Assembly (NCBI GenBank): GCA_019637095.1
Contig: JAHBWG010000060.1
Coordinates: 1-59,457 of the forward strand
DNA length: 59,457 nt
Reading direction: 5' to 3'
From: Sandaracinaceae bacterium
Lineage (GTDB): Bacteria > Myxococcota_A > Polyangia > Polyangiales > Sandaracinaceae
The notes under the pieces: model-generated
Databases searched by the model: none
Told to the model about the DNA's origin: nothing
Seen by the model: only the letters and a program-made list of their open reading frames with translations
Position numbers and translations under genes: made by a program
Part shown: positions 50,551-58,720 of the stretch, piece by piece
Numbering within the stretch: the first letter of the stretch is position 1
Layout of the letters: each line of letters opens with the position of its first letter

Positions 50551-50627
50551 GCACGCGACGGCCGGCCGACCTCAGGCGCCTGTAGGTTCCGCAATCTATG
50601 TTGTCCACGACCCTGAGACGGATCGCT
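50551..50627. repeat. Repeat copy R6 (right half)
   Basis: Matches only the distal half of the core (GGCGCCTGTAGGTTCCGCAA through GATCGCT). Between R5 and R6, two further GGACGGAKCGC motifs occur alone. Confidence 0.78.
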
Positions 50628-50636
50628 CTCGATCGC

Positions 50637-51152
50637 TTAGCCGATGCACGGAATGCCCACAATGTACGGGGCTAGCCCATCTGGATGGCGCGCTACGCAC
50701 TTGGCCGCGTTGATCCCGTATAACGGCGTACCGGACGCCGCCCGATGCCAAGCGCGTCCTGCGTCAACGATGTCCTGGCAGAAGATGTTCACGTCGATAT
50801 TCAGGGCGCCATTGATGATGTTCTTGTGCATGGTAACTCGACTAGTGCTCGGCTCAACGAACAGCAACTGGGAGAAGCCTGCCTTGGAGTGCTGTAACAC
50901 TGCCGTTCCTTGATGCAGCATTGAACAACGAAAGTGATAGCAATCCGCGCCCAACAAGGCCTGTCCCCATGAGGCCTGGTACTTTGGGCCGAGATGGGTG
51001 TCGAACCACTTCGCGTAAGCGGAGCGTGTGGCACGCCCGTTCTGCGCGTCAATGGCGCCAGCGATGTCTGGTACGGCCAAGGCGGAGAGGAGCGCCACGT
51101 AGTATAGGCCTGCATTCTTTGCACCCTCGATCTGGTCGAGAATTCCGAGCAT
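50637..51152 (-). CDS. Uncharacterised conserved-looking protein, probably horizontally acquired
   Basis: 171 aa from ATG at 51152 with GGAGGAGTG just upstream. MLGILDQIEGAKNAGLYYVALLSALAVPDIAGAI, NGRATRSAYAKWFDTHL, GADCYHFRCSMLHQG and LNIDVNIFCQDIVDAGRAW look like well-conserved blocks of a compact alpha protein; I do not recognise a named family. Its codons are visibly less G+C-biased than all neighbours (many A/T third positions). It sits between repeat R6 and the IS21 element, so recent transfer is likely. A cargo or defence-linked role is only a possibility. Confidence 0.72.
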   Translation of the reverse strand: MLGILDQIEGAKNAGLYYVALLSALAVPDIAGAIDAQNGRATRSAYAKWFDTHLGPKYQASWGQALLGADCYHFRCSMLHQGTAVLQHSKAGFSQLLFVEPSTSRVTMHKNIINGALNIDVNIFCQDIVDAGRAWHRAASGTPLYGINAAKCVARHPDGLAPYIVGIPCIG

Positions 51153-51419
51153 CACTCCTCCAGGTCGCTGACTCGCGACGCTTGCTATGTGCGTGATCCT
51201 GGTCCAAGCGTGTGGATAGCTCCCGTTCCCCGTCCAGATTCGTCGCAGGACTGGACTACCCATGATGCCCAATAGCCTCGGTTCCCGCCAGACTCTCGAC
51301 CGCGCTGCTCGCAGAGGCGTCCGCTGGTGCGCCCCCGGGGCCCAGTTCGCCAGCGGCGCGGGGCGGACCAGGCAGTTCGTTGCCGACGGGCCTCGCCCCC
51401 GACGCTTCGGCGCTTGGCA
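51153..51419. other. Intergenic region before the IS21 element
   Basis: Holds the promoter of the leftward orphan gene; otherwise no gene or strong dyad seen. Confidence 0.4.
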
Positions 51420-51453
51420 GAAGTGGACCCCTTCTGCTCGGCAAGAGTGGACC
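51420..51453. repeat. IS21 terminal inverted repeat, istB side
   Basis: Read outward on the minus strand: GGTCCACTCTTGCCGAGCAG then AAGGGGTCCACTT. It also contains an internal direct GGTCCACT pair, the multiple-repeat layout of IS21 ends. Confidence 0.7.
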
Positions 51454-51555
51454 ACCGGCTGAACGCGATCTCGTGCGGTGATCGGGCGGACGGAGCGCGG
51501 ACGCCGGCCTCGGCCTGTTGACCGAAGCCGGCGCGCGAGGCTCGTGGGGGGTGGC

Positions 51556-52281
51556 TCAGCCCTGGGGGTCCCGCAAGGAGGGGCCCTCGGTCCTCACGGT
51601 GTGGCACTGGTGGCGGAGGCGGCTCAAGAGGGCATCGACGAGGGCGCGGTTGCCGAGGAAGTTGTGCCACTCGTCGTAGTCGAGGTTGGTCGTGATGATG
51701 GTCGCTCGTCGGCGGTAGCGCTCCTCCATGAGCTTGAAGAAGATGTTCGTCTGCTCGGGGCGCAGGTTGAGGTAGCCCATCTCATCGACGACGAGCAGGT
51801 CGACGCGCGCGAGGCGGTCGACGAGCTTGCGCGAGGAGCGGTCGGCGAGCGAGGCGTACATCTCGTCGAAGAGGTCCTGGGCACGCAGGAAGACGCCGCG
51901 GTGGCCGTTCTGCAGGGCCTTGAGGAGGAGCCCCGAGGCGAGGCCGGTCTTGCCGACCCCCGTCGGTCCGGTCAGGACGACGTTCTCGCTCTTCGCGATG
52001 AAGTCGAGCGAGGCGAAGTCGCGGAACTGCTTGCGCGAGACGCCCGGCTGTCGCTTCCACGGGAAGGACTCCAGGGTCCACTGCTCGGGCATGCCGGCGC
52101 GGCGGATCCGCCACGCGAGCGCGGTCTCCTGGTTGCGGTGCCACTGGGCCCGCAAGAGGCGGGCGAGCAGGTCCTGGTAGCCGAGGCCGTTCTTGTCGGC
52201 GGCGGCGAGCTCTTCGTCGAGGATCTCGGCGACGCGGCCGAGGTGAAGGGCCTTGAGTAGCTGGGCGATCTCATCGGTCAT
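51556..52281 (-). CDS. istB: IstB-like ATP-binding transposition helper
   Basis: 241 aa. AAA+ ATPase with Walker A GPTGVGKT and Walker B LLVVDEMGYL, plus the N-terminal IstB helical part and the RRATIITTNLDYDEWHNFLGN sensor region. IstB binds target DNA and stimulates the IstA transposase. Start overlaps the istA stop by 11 bp, coupling expression as usual for IS21. Intact. Confidence 0.95.
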   Translation of the reverse strand: MTDEIAQLLKALHLGRVAEILDEELAAADKNGLGYQDLLARLLRAQWHRNQETALAWRIRRAGMPEQWTLESFPWKRQPGVSRKQFRDFASLDFIAKSENVVLTGPTGVGKTGLASGLLLKALQNGHRGVFLRAQDLFDEMYASLADRSSRKLVDRLARVDLLVVDEMGYLNLRPEQTNIFFKLMEERYRRRATIITTNLDYDEWHNFLGNRALVDALLSRLRHQCHTVRTEGPSLRDPQG

Positions 52282-53686
52282 CGTCGTTCGTCTCCGGCTC
52301 GTCGTCGGAAGCGACGACGAAGAAGTCGCGGGCGATGCGGCGCAAGACCATGCGCTCGAGACGCTCGAGGTCGTGCATGCGGTAGCGCAGCGCCTCGGTG
52401 ATCGCGGCGGCGACGGCGTCGCGCGGGTACTCGTCGATCATGCGCAGCAGCCACCGCGTCGAGCGCGTGACGGTGCGCTTCTTCGACTTGAGCAGCGCCA
52501 CGTAGGGCATCGCCTCGGGCATGCGCTCGGCGATGCGCTTCTCCTCGGCGCTCGAGGCGCGCTTGAACACGCCCTCGCGGCGAGCCGGCCGGTGCGTGGG
52601 GTCCGTGACGCGCACGTCGTTCGGCTCGAAGACCTTCGCGTGGACCGCGACGCGGCGGGGACCGTCGAAGATCTCGATGCGGTCCTTGGTCTCGCGCACC
52701 TCGACGCGGCGTGCGATCAGCGTGTAGGGCGCGCTGTAGCGATTGCGCTGGACGTTGACGTAGCCCTCGCTGTCGACGATTCGGTGGTGCAGCGCATAGA
52801 CCTCGGGCACGTAGGCAGGCAGCGGTCGCAGGTGCGTGCGCTCGAGCGCGAAGAGCTCGCGCGGGCTGGCGTGCAGGTGTCGCCGCGGCTTGGCGTTGAC
52901 CCGGTCACACCACTCGATGGCCTGGGCGTTGAGGTCGGGCCAGTCGGCGAAAGTGCGGCCAGCCAGGAAGTTGTTCTCGATGTAGTGGAAGGGTCGCTCC
53001 ACGCGTCCGGAGCGATCCGCGTCGCCTACCTCGTGCGCGCGGATGACGAAGCCGAAGCGCTCGCCGAAGGCGACCATCTCCGGCACCGGGACCATGTCGG
53101 CCCCCGTCCCCGAGAGCCGCAGGACCGACGTGTTGTCGACCATGCACTCTTCGCACGCGCCCTCGAGGTACGTGAGCGCGTCGGTGAGAAAGACCTTGCA
53201 CTCGAAGCGCGTGAAACGCGGGTAGCACTGGATGAAGATCACCCGCGAGTAGCACAGGACCAGCGACGCGGTGTGGAACGTGCGGCGCCGACCGCCGATC
53301 GACGCCTCGTGCGGCGAGGTGTCATGCTGCATCTCCTTGCCGGGCGCGAAGACATAGCGGCCCACGGGACGACGGGGCTCGTGTCCGATCCCGTGCTGGC
53401 GGCAGTACGCGGTCAGCGCCGGATAGCTGAAGTCTGCGCCGTCCTTCGTGAGCTCCTCGTGGACGCGCACGAGGTTGCCCTTGCACGAGGCGTAGAGCGC
53501 CAAGATCTCGTCGCGGTAGGCGTCCGGCTTCGCCGCCCTCTCGAGCGTGGGGACCTCGGCGCGACCATCGGCGAGCACCCCGAGCACCGCGCCCCTCGAC
53601 ACGCCGAGCGTCTTGGCGATCTTGCGCGTCCCGAGCCCCCTCTTCTTCAGCCGCAGGATCGTCGCGCGTGTGGCCTCATCGAGCAT
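52271..53686 (-). CDS. istA: IS21-family transposase IstA
   Basis: 471 aa. N-terminal HTH (ILRLKKRGLGTRKIAKTLGVSRGAVLGVLADG), then an rve integrase core with catalytic Asp122 (MQHDTSPH), Asp184 (VDNTSV) and Glu230 (SGRVERPFHYI). C-terminal beta domain VNVQRNRYSAPYTLIARRVEVRE. Overlaps the ParB-like gene by 11 bp and istB by 11 bp, so three genes are translationally coupled. Intact and probably functional. Confidence 0.95.
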   Translation of the reverse strand: MLDEATRATILRLKKRGLGTRKIAKTLGVSRGAVLGVLADGRAEVPTLERAAKPDAYRDEILALYASCKGNLVRVHEELTKDGADFSYPALTAYCRQHGIGHEPRRPVGRYVFAPGKEMQHDTSPHEASIGGRRRTFHTASLVLCYSRVIFIQCYPRFTRFECKVFLTDALTYLEGACEECMVDNTSVLRLSGTGADMVPVPEMVAFGERFGFVIRAHEVGDADRSGRVERPFHYIENNFLAGRTFADWPDLNAQAIEWCDRVNAKPRRHLHASPRELFALERTHLRPLPAYVPEVYALHHRIVDSEGYVNVQRNRYSAPYTLIARRVEVRETKDRIEIFDGPRRVAVHAKVFEPNDVRVTDPTHRPARREGVFKRASSAEEKRIAERMPEAMPYVALLKSKKRTVTRSTRWLLRMIDEYPRDAVAAAITEALRYRMHDLERLERMVLRRIARDFFVVASDDEPETNDDDR

Positions 53687-54557
53687 CCGTGAGCTCCGCG
53701 TCGCAGCGCGTCCCCAGCGTCAACAGCTCGGCCCGGGCCTCCTGGCACGCGACTCGGACCCGCTTGCGCTCGTCCTCGCTCGCATCGTCGAGCGCGCCGC
53801 GACGGAGCCGACCCGCGGCCCGGCGGCATACCGCGGCGATCGCCCGCAGGTCGTCGAGCAAATGAGCGACCGGCGTCTTGCGCGCGTCCCCCTCGCGAGC
53901 TGCCTCGGCGCGCGCCTTCAAGACGACTTGCGGGCTCGCGATCACGAGCGCCCGCGTCGTCTCGTTGCCCGTGCAGTAGCTCGACCACAGCTCGCCGAGC
54001 TGCCGCGTCGAGGCCCGCAGCGGCGCGACCGCGTTCGCGAGCGCCTCGCAGTCGAGCTCGTTGGCGCGCGCCAACGGCACCAAGTACCGCTGCGCGCCGT
54101 GCGCGCCGATCGCCCCCGTGCGGATGTGCTCCTGCACCGACCCCGGCAGCTCCCGCACCAGCGAGAGGCGACGGCTCACCCAGCTCGGGGTCCGATCGAA
54201 ACGCCGCGCGATCTCCTCGCGCGCCAGACCGAAGCGTCGCTCGAGCTCCTGCAGGAACCAGCCCTCCTCGATTGCGCTGCCGTGCTCGCCCGCGCGCAGG
54301 ATCCGCTCCAGCACCAGCGCGTCGAGCTCGCTCAGGTCCCACGACGTCGCCCGCACCAGGTCCTGACCCAGCCGACCCAGCGCGCGCACCCGCTTGTAGC
54401 CATCGACCACCACGTCGCGCTCGCCGGCGCGCACCACCACGATCGGGCTCTGCTGCCCGCCCGCAGCGAGCGAGCTCAGCAGCCGTCGCTCGCGCAACGC
54501 GTCGCGGGTCCGCAGCGGCTCGTAGCGGCGGTCGAGCTGGGCGATCTCGAGCTCCAT
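53676..54557 (-). CDS. ParB-like nuclease/HTH protein of the IS21 element
   Basis: 293 aa from ATG at 54557. ParB N-terminal motif GGQQSPIVVVRAGERDVVVDGYKRVRAL (about residues 33-60), where the Cys/Arg-rich GERR-type CTP box of true ParB is replaced by GYKR, followed by a KorB/ParB-like HTH FGLAREEIARRFDRTPSWVSRRLSLVRELP (about residues 108-137). The C-terminal half is helical, Arg/Ala-rich. It is coupled to istA through an 11-bp overlap, so it is an accessory of the element: target choice, end binding or regulation are possible roles. Confidence 0.85.
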   Translation of the reverse strand: MELEIAQLDRRYEPLRTRDALRERRLLSSLAAGGQQSPIVVVRAGERDVVVDGYKRVRALGRLGQDLVRATSWDLSELDALVLERILRAGEHGSAIEEGWFLQELERRFGLAREEIARRFDRTPSWVSRRLSLVRELPGSVQEHIRTGAIGAHGAQRYLVPLARANELDCEALANAVAPLRASTRQLGELWSSYCTGNETTRALVIASPQVVLKARAEAAREGDARKTPVAHLLDDLRAIAAVCRRAAGRLRRGALDDASEDERKRVRVACQEARAELLTLGTRCDAELTDAR

Positions 54558-54634
54558 CGCGAGCAGCCTGCGCCCACCCCCGGCGCCAGGCCCTCTCGTC
54601 TTGCGCCGCCCCGACACGGGAGTCGGCCAGATTC

Positions 54635-55039
54635 CTACGGAATCCCCGACGGTTGCGACCGTCTCTGGTCTTGCGCCGCTTCCAGGAGGACTCGGCCGAG
54701 AAGGCCAATGAAATCCGCCCCTTGAGCTCCGAACTCGTCTTTCGCCAGGTCCCACGGCAGCCGGTCCAGCGGCCGCGGCATCCGAGGCGGCGGCCGGGCC
54801 GGCGCGGAGCCGCTCGGCGGGCTCGGGCTCGGCCCAACAGGCGGGCTCACTCCCGACCGCTCCTGCAGCCGTCGCGCGACGAAGTAGTCCGGATTGGCCG
54901 CCCGCCACGCCGCCTGTGTCTTCGAGCGCCGCTTCGCCTGACATGCCACGGACGAGCACGCGCGCTGCCGAGCGCCCACCCGCGCGTCGGGAAAGAACCA
55001 ACGGCCACAGATGCAGCAGGGGCGCTTCGCGGACGGCAT
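54635..55039 (-). CDS. Zinc-finger accessory protein of the IS21 element
   Basis: 134 aa. RPCCICGRWFFPDARVGARQRACSSVACQAKRRSKTQAAWRAANPDYF carries CxxC...C...C zinc ligands (residues about 8-11, 28, 33), then a Pro-rich linker and a short C-terminal domain. First gene of the four-gene operon, 77 bases before the ParB-like gene. Probably DNA- or protein-binding. I have seen similar small proteins paired with ParB-like/IstAB genes, but cannot verify that here. Confidence 0.75.
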   Translation of the reverse strand: MPSAKRPCCICGRWFFPDARVGARQRACSSVACQAKRRSKTQAAWRAANPDYFVARRLQERSGVSPPVGPSPSPPSGSAPARPPPRMPRPLDRLPWDLAKDEFGAQGADFIGLLGRVLLEAAQDQRRSQPSGIP

Positions 55040-55186
55040 CCCTCAGCATCCGCCGACCCGGGATCGACAGGGGCGCTCCGCCCAACACCCGCCCGCCCCC
55101 GATCGACGACGTCCCGGCGGCGCCGTCCGCGCTCCTGTCGACGACCTCAGCCCATCACGGCGCCGCCATCATCCCAACCCTGGGGG

Positions 55187-55222
55187 TGGACCATTCTTGG
55201 CGAGCAGACCCCGGTACATTTC
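55187..55222. repeat. IS21 terminal inverted repeat, zinc-finger-gene side
   Basis: TGGACCATTCTTGGCGAGCA then GACCCCGGTACATTTC; inverted relative to the repeat at 51420-51453 with about two-thirds identity by eye. Confidence 0.65.
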
Positions 55223-55225
55223 CGG

Positions 55226-55495
55226 CGAGCGCTGAAGCCCGACGTGATCATGGGGGTTCCCGCGGCCGAGAGCACGAGCCTCGCCCCGCCGACTGAGGGC
55301 AACAAGTCCAGAGTGGTGAACGGTACCGCTGGCTGCGGGGGTCGCAAAGCTGAGCCGAATCGAGCACACCGCCGACGGGGGACGCGGGACACCAACCGCC
55401 ACCCGGACGTGCGAGAGCGTGGCAAGGGCCGGAGGCCGACCGTCAGCGGCGAGGAGGACGGAGCCGTGCGCCGCGGCCGGCGAGGACGAACCCTC
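55226..55495. other. Intergenic region between IS21 end and repeat R7
   Basis: No gene or strong dyad seen in these 270 bases. Confidence 0.4.
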
Positions 55496-55592
55496 CCCAA
55501 TCTACGTTGTCCACAACCCTGGGACGGATCGCTCTCTCGCTCTTTCGGACGGATCGCTGTCGACAACCCCTGGGGACGATCGTCCGCGGGCC
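55496..55592. repeat. Repeat copy R7 (distal end) plus dyad
   Basis: CAATCTACGTTGTCCACAAC through GGGACGGATCGCT is the distal end of the dispersed repeat. It is followed by a second GGACGGATCGCT (55548-55559) that pairs with CGATCGTCC at about 55584-55592 as an imperfect inverted repeat. Confidence 0.75.
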
Positions 55593-55983
55593 CGCCTCGC
55601 CTCGCGGCGTTCCGGACCGCGGCGCCACTCGAGGCAGAACCGCCGGTGCCCCGCCGGAGGCATTGGCTGGGCTCGTGGCCCACGGGCAGATGAAGCCCGC
55701 ACGAGGTCTCGCATGCACGTAGATGAACGCTCAACCCGCCTCGTCAGCCACCCCTTACCCCGTACCCTCGACGCCCTTCACCTCCTTTTCATCTGACTTC
55801 TATGCTACTATTATACCCCATTCCTCGCCGCTGTTGAACCGATTTGTCCGACGTCAGCCCGCTCAGGCGAAGGCGCGAGCGCGATCACGGAGCCCGGACC
55901 TCCAACGCATACCGGAAGTGTCCCGGCCGGGTACCTGGCAGGGATCACCGGGGCCTCGAGAGCGATCGCGACGCGCGGCCAAC
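55593..55983. other. Intergenic, includes an A+T-rich patch
   Basis: 55735-55860 is markedly A+T-richer than the rest of the window (CTTCTATGCTACTATTATAC). No coding frame supported. It may mark the edge of the mobile island, or hold a promoter (TATTAT) facing right without an obvious gene. Confidence 0.4.
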
Positions 55984-57180
55984 TCAATCGCTCGCGCGGC
56001 ACTCGGCGGCGTAGCCAAGGTCGCACGCCCGCGCACGCAACTCCTGTTCACGTCCCGGACTGCGCTGAAGCCCACCGCGTCCGTGGCGGTACATGAACGC
56101 AAGGCCTGCACACGATGGTCCGCTGCCTCCGGAGCATCCGCGGTTGTAGAGGGCGACCGCTTGCTCAAGATCCCGTGGCACGCCGCGTCCGTTCGCGAGA
56201 AGGAACGCGGCGCTGCCGCAGCTATGAGCAATACCGCCGGTACATGCCGCCTGGAAGTGAACGAGAGCATCGGCTTCTCTCCCAACGGCCAGTTCAAGAG
56301 CACCAAGCTCATCGCAGGCGTATGAGTTCTCCCCAGCGCAACCGCGCGCGAATAGCTCCCGGGCCCGCTCCGCATCCCGAGCACGTCCGCGGCCGTCGCG
56401 GAGAAGTCGCCCCAGGCGGTAGCACCCGAGCAGGTGGTTGCTTCCGCAAGCCCGCTCGAACGCGTCCGCCGCGCGGGGGTAGTCCGACTCGAATCTGCCG
56501 CGCGCGCGCTCGTAAAGCAGCCCGAGCATATAGCAAGAGTTCTGGCCTCCGTGACTGCATCCTAGGTCGTAGTAGTGACGCGCCTCGGCTATGCGGCCCG
56601 CATCCGATGCCGCGCGTGCAGCGCGGGCACAGGCGCCTCGACTTCCGCCCCGGCACCATACCTGGACCAGCTCGGTATCGGCACCCTGCAGTTCGGCCTC
56701 GGCACCCTGCAGCTCGCCATCGGCACCCTGCGGCACGTCCTCATCTGAGATCCGGTCGCGCGGAGAAGGCAGCCCCCCCCTAGCCTCTGTTGACTCGCCC
56801 TCCGGGTATACGAAGACCAGATCGAACTCCGGCGGAGACCAGCCGAAGGCAATCGGCTTTAGCTCGTGTGGCGCGATCAGCAGCCGCTTCGCGGGGCCCG
56901 GGGACCGGTATCGCAACCTGGAGTAGAGACTGGCTCCGCTAACAGTCCCGGTAACCGCTCCGACGACGAACAAAGCGATCCAAGCCAAGACTCCCCATCG
57001 TGCTCGGTACTCGCGAATCGACGGGGTGCTGGCGTAGGTCTCAAGCCTCTCTTCGAGCTCTCGCACACGAACCGCAGCCGCCCGGGAGTCTTCATCCAAC
57101 TGGTCGAGCGTGACATGCCGAAACGTCTCCTGCGTGGGAAGCGGCTCGCCGGAGCTGAGAATGCTGCTGCCGTGCTCCAT
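55984..57180 (-). CDS. Membrane-anchored Sel1-like repeat protein
   Basis: 398 aa from ATG at 57180, one base after the upstream stop. Residues about 25-50 form a coiled coil (ELEERLETYAS), followed by one transmembrane helix (about 63-85, WGVLAWIALFVVGAVTGTVSGASLY). A 7-residue tandem repeat (GADGELQ / GAEAELQ / GADTELV, near 155-175) precedes about five Sel1/HcpA-type repeats with paired Cys (CSHGGQNSCYMLGLLYERARG, CGSNHLLGCYRLGRLLRDGRG and so on). Sel1 proteins scaffold protein complexes or signalling. Codon use is less G+C-biased than most of the window. Confidence 0.85.
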   Translation of the reverse strand: MEHGSSILSSGEPLPTQETFRHVTLDQLDEDSRAAAVRVRELEERLETYASTPSIREYRARWGVLAWIALFVVGAVTGTVSGASLYSRLRYRSPGPAKRLLIAPHELKPIAFGWSPPEFDLVFVYPEGESTEARGGLPSPRDRISDEDVPQGADGELQGAEAELQGADTELVQVWCRGGSRGACARAARAASDAGRIAEARHYYDLGCSHGGQNSCYMLGLLYERARGRFESDYPRAADAFERACGSNHLLGCYRLGRLLRDGRGRARDAERARELFARGCAGENSYACDELGALELAVGREADALVHFQAACTGGIAHSCGSAAFLLANGRGVPRDLEQAVALYNRGCSGGSGPSCAGLAFMYRHGRGGLQRSPGREQELRARACDLGYAAECRASD

Positions 57181-57181
57181 C

Positions 57182-57595
57182 CTAGATGCTCTCAACGATC
57201 GCACATGCGTGGGCGATCTGCTTCTCGCGTAGCTCGCAAAAGGCATGAAGCACTTCAGGACGCGAAGTCCGATCGAACGTCAGGATCGCGCCGAGTTCGC
57301 GCGAGATCAGCCAGCATGCGTGAGTTGCGGCGAAGCGATACGCGCCTCGAAGTCGCTCTGAGGTTACCGTCGCCTTGGTCAGTGCACTCGTCGCGACGTC
57401 GACGGCCGTCTGCGGGGAGGCGTTCTGCCGCAGTCGCATTACGGCGACCCGGGCGCGGCTCGTAGATGACCGAAAGTCCTCCCTGAATGCTCGCCTGGGG
57501 AGATAGCTCACAAAGAACTGAAACACCGAGGCCCCTGTCATAACGAATGAAAGGCCCGCAGTCGCAGCTTGAACCTCAATCGGCAGGTTGTCCAT
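57182..57595 (-). CDS. Small membrane-anchored protein of unknown function
   Basis: 137 aa. N-terminal hydrophobic helix (about residues 10-32, AATAGLSFVMTGASVFQFFVSYL), then an Arg/Ala-rich helical domain. No family recognised. It is in an operon with the Sel1 gene (one-base gap), so the two membrane proteins may interact. Confidence 0.7.
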   Translation of the reverse strand: MDNLPIEVQAATAGLSFVMTGASVFQFFVSYLPRRAFREDFRSSTSRARVAVMRLRQNASPQTAVDVATSALTKATVTSERLRGAYRFAATHACWLISRELGAILTFDRTSRPEVLHAFCELREKQIAHACAIVESI

Positions 57596-57835
57596 CTACA
57601 TCCGACAGGGCAGATGGAGGTGAGTCGGTATCATGATTCGATTCAGGTTCTCACGGGTGGCGCAAGAGTCAATCGCAAATTTCCTCGAATTGGGCTCCGC
57701 ACCTTCTCAACTAACCAGGACGGCAATTGCGCGAGGAGCCTGCCGAGATCGACCGGGGGATGCCACGCGGCCGGCACGAGCGACCGAACGGCGATCGGGA
57801 GCGCGTACTGTAGCGGCGCACCCGTCGTGGGGATC

Positions 57836-58714
57836 ATGCCGCTCCTCCCGGACGTCGCTGACGGCGCCCGACTGTCAGGCCCCGCGGGAACACGACTCAC
57901 GCCTGGTTCTGCGCTACCCTCCCCCCCCTTGCTCGGCAACCACCACATCACCGTCGTCATGCCCGGCTTGAACGTCGCCTCGACGCTCGAGCGCACCGTC
58001 CGGGCCATCCCGCAGGGGATCGTCGACGAGATCCTGTTCGTCGACGACGGCAGCACGGACGACTCCGTCGACGTCGCGTTGTCGCTCGGCTGCGCCGTCG
58101 TGAGCCACTCGCGGAACCTGGGGTATGGCGCCGCGCAGAAGACGGGGTACCGCGAGGCCCTCGCCGCGGGCGCCGACGCGGTGGTGATGGTGCACCCGGA
58201 CTTCCAGTACAAGCCGGAGCTCGTCCCGGCGATGGCGGCCATGGTCGTGTTCGGCGAGAACGACCTGGTGCTCGGCTCGCGCGTCCTCTTGCGCGGCGCC
58301 GTCGCCGGCGGCATGCCGCGCTGGAAGTGGGCGGTGAACCGCGGCCTCACCCACCTGGAGAACGCCCTGATGAACGGCGCGCTGAGCGAGTACCACACGG
58401 GCTATCGCGCGTTCTCGCGCCGCGCGCTCGAGGTGCTGCCCCTCGCCGACAACCGCAACGACTACGTGTTCGACAACGAGACGATCGCGCAGGCCCTGTG
58501 GATGAAGCTGCGCATCGGAGAGATCTCGTGCCCGGCGCGCTACTTCGAGGGCATGCAGACGATCACCCTGCTGCCGGGGATCACGTACGGCCTGGGCTGC
58601 CTCGACACGGCAGGCCGCTACTTCCTCCACCGCATGGGGCTGCCGGCGCGGATGCTCGACCCGAACGGGCGCACGCTCGAGGCGTGGACCGAGGGCGCGC
58701 GCGTCACGCGGTAG
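57836..58714 (+). CDS. Family 2 glycosyltransferase (DPM1/DPG-synthase-like)
   Basis: 292 aa from ATG at 57836; the frame is open upstream, and a GTG at 57827 is an alternative. HITVVMPGLNVASTLERTVRAIP, then ILFVDDGSTDDS, NLGYGAAQKTGYREAL and MVHPDFQYKPELVP give the GT2 A-fold with the DDG and HPD (DxD-equivalent) nucleotide/metal sites. EYHTGYRAFSRRAL is the acceptor-side motif of polyprenyl-phosphate glycosyltransferases. No C-terminal membrane helix. It converges on the epimerase gene by 6 bases; likely part of a polysaccharide locus extending rightward. Confidence 0.88.
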   Translation: MPLLPDVADGARLSGPAGTRLTPGSALPSPPLLGNHHITVVMPGLNVASTLERTVRAIPQGIVDEILFVDDGSTDDSVDVALSLGCAVVSHSRNLGYGAAQKTGYREALAAGADAVVMVHPDFQYKPELVPAMAAMVVFGENDLVLGSRVLLRGAVAGGMPRWKWAVNRGLTHLENALMNGALSEYHTGYRAFSRRALEVLPLADNRNDYVFDNETIAQALWMKLRIGEISCPARYFEGMQTITLLPGITYGLGCLDTAGRYFLHRMGLPARMLDPNGRTLEAWTEGARVTR

Positions 58715-58720
58715 CGGGGC

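Larger units (their letters stand above)
51420..55225 (-). mobile_element. IS21-family element with four genes
   Basis: Contains, in transcription order on the minus strand, a zinc-finger protein (54635-55039), a ParB-like protein (53676-54557), istA and istB. Imperfect terminal inverted repeats lie at 51420-51453 and 55187-55222 (shared core CTTGCCGAGCAGA / CTTGGCGAGCAGA with GGWCCA ends). Exact outer boundaries and the target duplication could not be fixed. The two extra upstream genes are beyond the standard istAB pair. Confidence 0.82.
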
